DNA from: Billgrantia endophytica
GTDB lineage: Bacteria > Pseudomonadota > Gammaproteobacteria > Pseudomonadales > Halomonadaceae
Length of the DNA stretch: 64,000 nt
Reading direction: 5' to 3'
Assembly: GCF_002879615.1 (NCBI RefSeq)
Contig: NZ_PNRF01000002.1
Location: forward strand, 1 to 64,000
Shown here: piece by piece, positions 63,427-64,000 of the stretch
Position numbering within the stretch: the stretch's first letter is position 1
Layout: each line of letters starts with the position of its first letter
Notes under the pieces: model-generated
Databases searched by the model: none
What the model was told of the DNA's origin: nothing
Seen by the model: the letters and a program-made list of their open reading frames with translations, nothing else
Position numbers and translations under genes: made by a program

Positions 63427-64000
63427 ATGTCGTTTGATGTCGTCATCACGCTCTCTGTCGTCATCGCGGTCTTTCCGTTGATGGCCTTTACGCGTATCGG
63501 GCCGGATATAGTACTGCTCGGCGCGTTGATCCTGCTGCTGACACTGGGTGTGATCGATACTGGCGAGGCGCTGGGCGGCTTTTCCAACAGCGGTCTGTTC
63601 ACGGTGGCCTTTCTGTACGTGATGGTTGCCAGCATCCGGGAAACCGGCGGCATCGACTTGATCATTCGCCATGTGCTGGGGCGCCCGAAGACCCGGGGAG
63701 GGGCACTGGCGCGCCTGCTGCTACCGGTCGCCTCGCTCAGCGCCTTTCTCAATAACACCCCGGTGGTCGCTACCTATATTCCCGCGGTTCTCGGTTGGAG
63801 CCGCCGTCTGAATATTCCCTCCCATCGCCTGTTGATGCCGCTGAGCTTCGCATCGATCCTCGGCGGCACCGTTACCCTGTTCGGCACCAGCACCAACCTG
63901 GTGGTGCATGGTCTGCTGACGGATCGCTATCCAGAGCTTGCCATGGGCCTGTTCGATATCGCCTGGGTTGGTGTGCCGGTCGCTATCGTCGGGTTGGCTT
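63427..64000 (+). CDS. SLC13/ArsB-NhaD superfamily permease, 3' end cut by window
   Basis: The first 191 codons encode a membrane protein starting MSFDVVITLSVVIAVFPLMA with helices at about 5-22, 28-45, 57-75, 95-115 and 135-155. The motif SLSAFLNNTPVVATYIPAVL with ILGGTVTLFGTSTNLVVHGL is the conserved hairpin and ion-site loop of the divalent anion:Na+ symporter (DASS/SLC13) family. Relatives with RCK_C/TrkA_C domains are often sulfate or dicarboxylate carriers. The gene runs off the window. The ribosome-binding site is weak (TTGGATG). Confidence 0.9.
   Translation, partial: MSFDVVITLSVVIAVFPLMAFTRIGPDIVLLGALILLLTLGVIDTGEALGGFSNSGLFTVAFLYVMVASIRETGGIDLIIRHVLGRPKTRGGALARLLLPVASLSAFLNNTPVVATYIPAVLGWSRRLNIPSHRLLMPLSFASILGGTVTLFGTSTNLVVHGLLTDRYPELAMGLFDIAWVGVPVAIVGLA

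Overview
The window looks like chromosome from a GC-rich, aerobic, salt-adapted gammaproteobacterium, most likely of the Halomonadaceae (Halomonas and relatives). This is inferred from the gene set: NhaD and NhaP2 type antiporters, many uptake systems for organic acids and amines, and proteobacterial regulator families. There is no rRNA, tRNA, CRISPR array, prophage or intact insertion sequence. The window cuts a TRAP permease gene at its left end and an SLC13-type permease gene at its right end.

Layout. 1-4766 (minus): an SDR dehydrogenase, a PEP mutase/isocitrate lyase superfamily enzyme and a TRAP transporter (P, Q, M), facing a MocR regulator at 5220. 4767-8002: IS5 and IS3 remnants and a class A beta-lactamase with an RTG triad. 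8264-10357: VOC protein and GST facing a LysR gene. 10811-17596: an AraC regulator facing an SDR, a two-subunit molybdenum hydroxylase, a fused XdhC-MocA maturation factor and a RidA protein. 17608-20847: LysR and a siderophore receptor with a Fur-like box. 20848-22030: decayed DNA with an aldo/keto reductase scrap and a regulator fragment broken by a heptamer repeat. 22072-26934: GntR regulator, enolase-superfamily enzyme and a tripartite tricarboxylate transporter, a lower-GC catabolic island. 27113-31397: dialkylglycine decarboxylase facing an ArsR regulator and an old yellow enzyme, then an amidase and an SDR that truncate each other at one junction. 31580-34426: MipA/OmpV protein with a two-component system. 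34567-35912: small genes, a DUF2243 fragment and a 142-bp MITE-like element. 36026-39482: NhaP2 and NhaD antiporters. 39694-48276: a giant cyclic beta-1,2-glucan synthase. 48706-57740: PncB, an FAD/Rieske oxidoreductase, an NnrU-like protein, a zinc alcohol dehydrogenase and a polyamine-type ABC transporter. 57766-62247: LysR, methylmalonate-semialdehyde dehydrogenase and a GMC oxidoreductase. 62485-63208: two tandem cold-shock genes with duplicated leaders. 63427-64000: start of an SLC13-type permease.

The themes are scavenging and breakdown of small organic acids, amines and alcohols, each module having its own divergent or leading regulator; ion and osmotic homeostasis (NhaD, NhaP2, cyclic glucan); and repeated local genome decay (IS scars, half genes, a microsatellite-disrupted regulator, a MITE next to a start codon). 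I found no clearly new defence or mobile system. The most unusual items are the amidase/SDR breakpoint, the heptamer-disrupted MmyB-like gene, the MITE at the GGCT-like gene, the XdhC-MocA fusion and the duplicated csp leaders.
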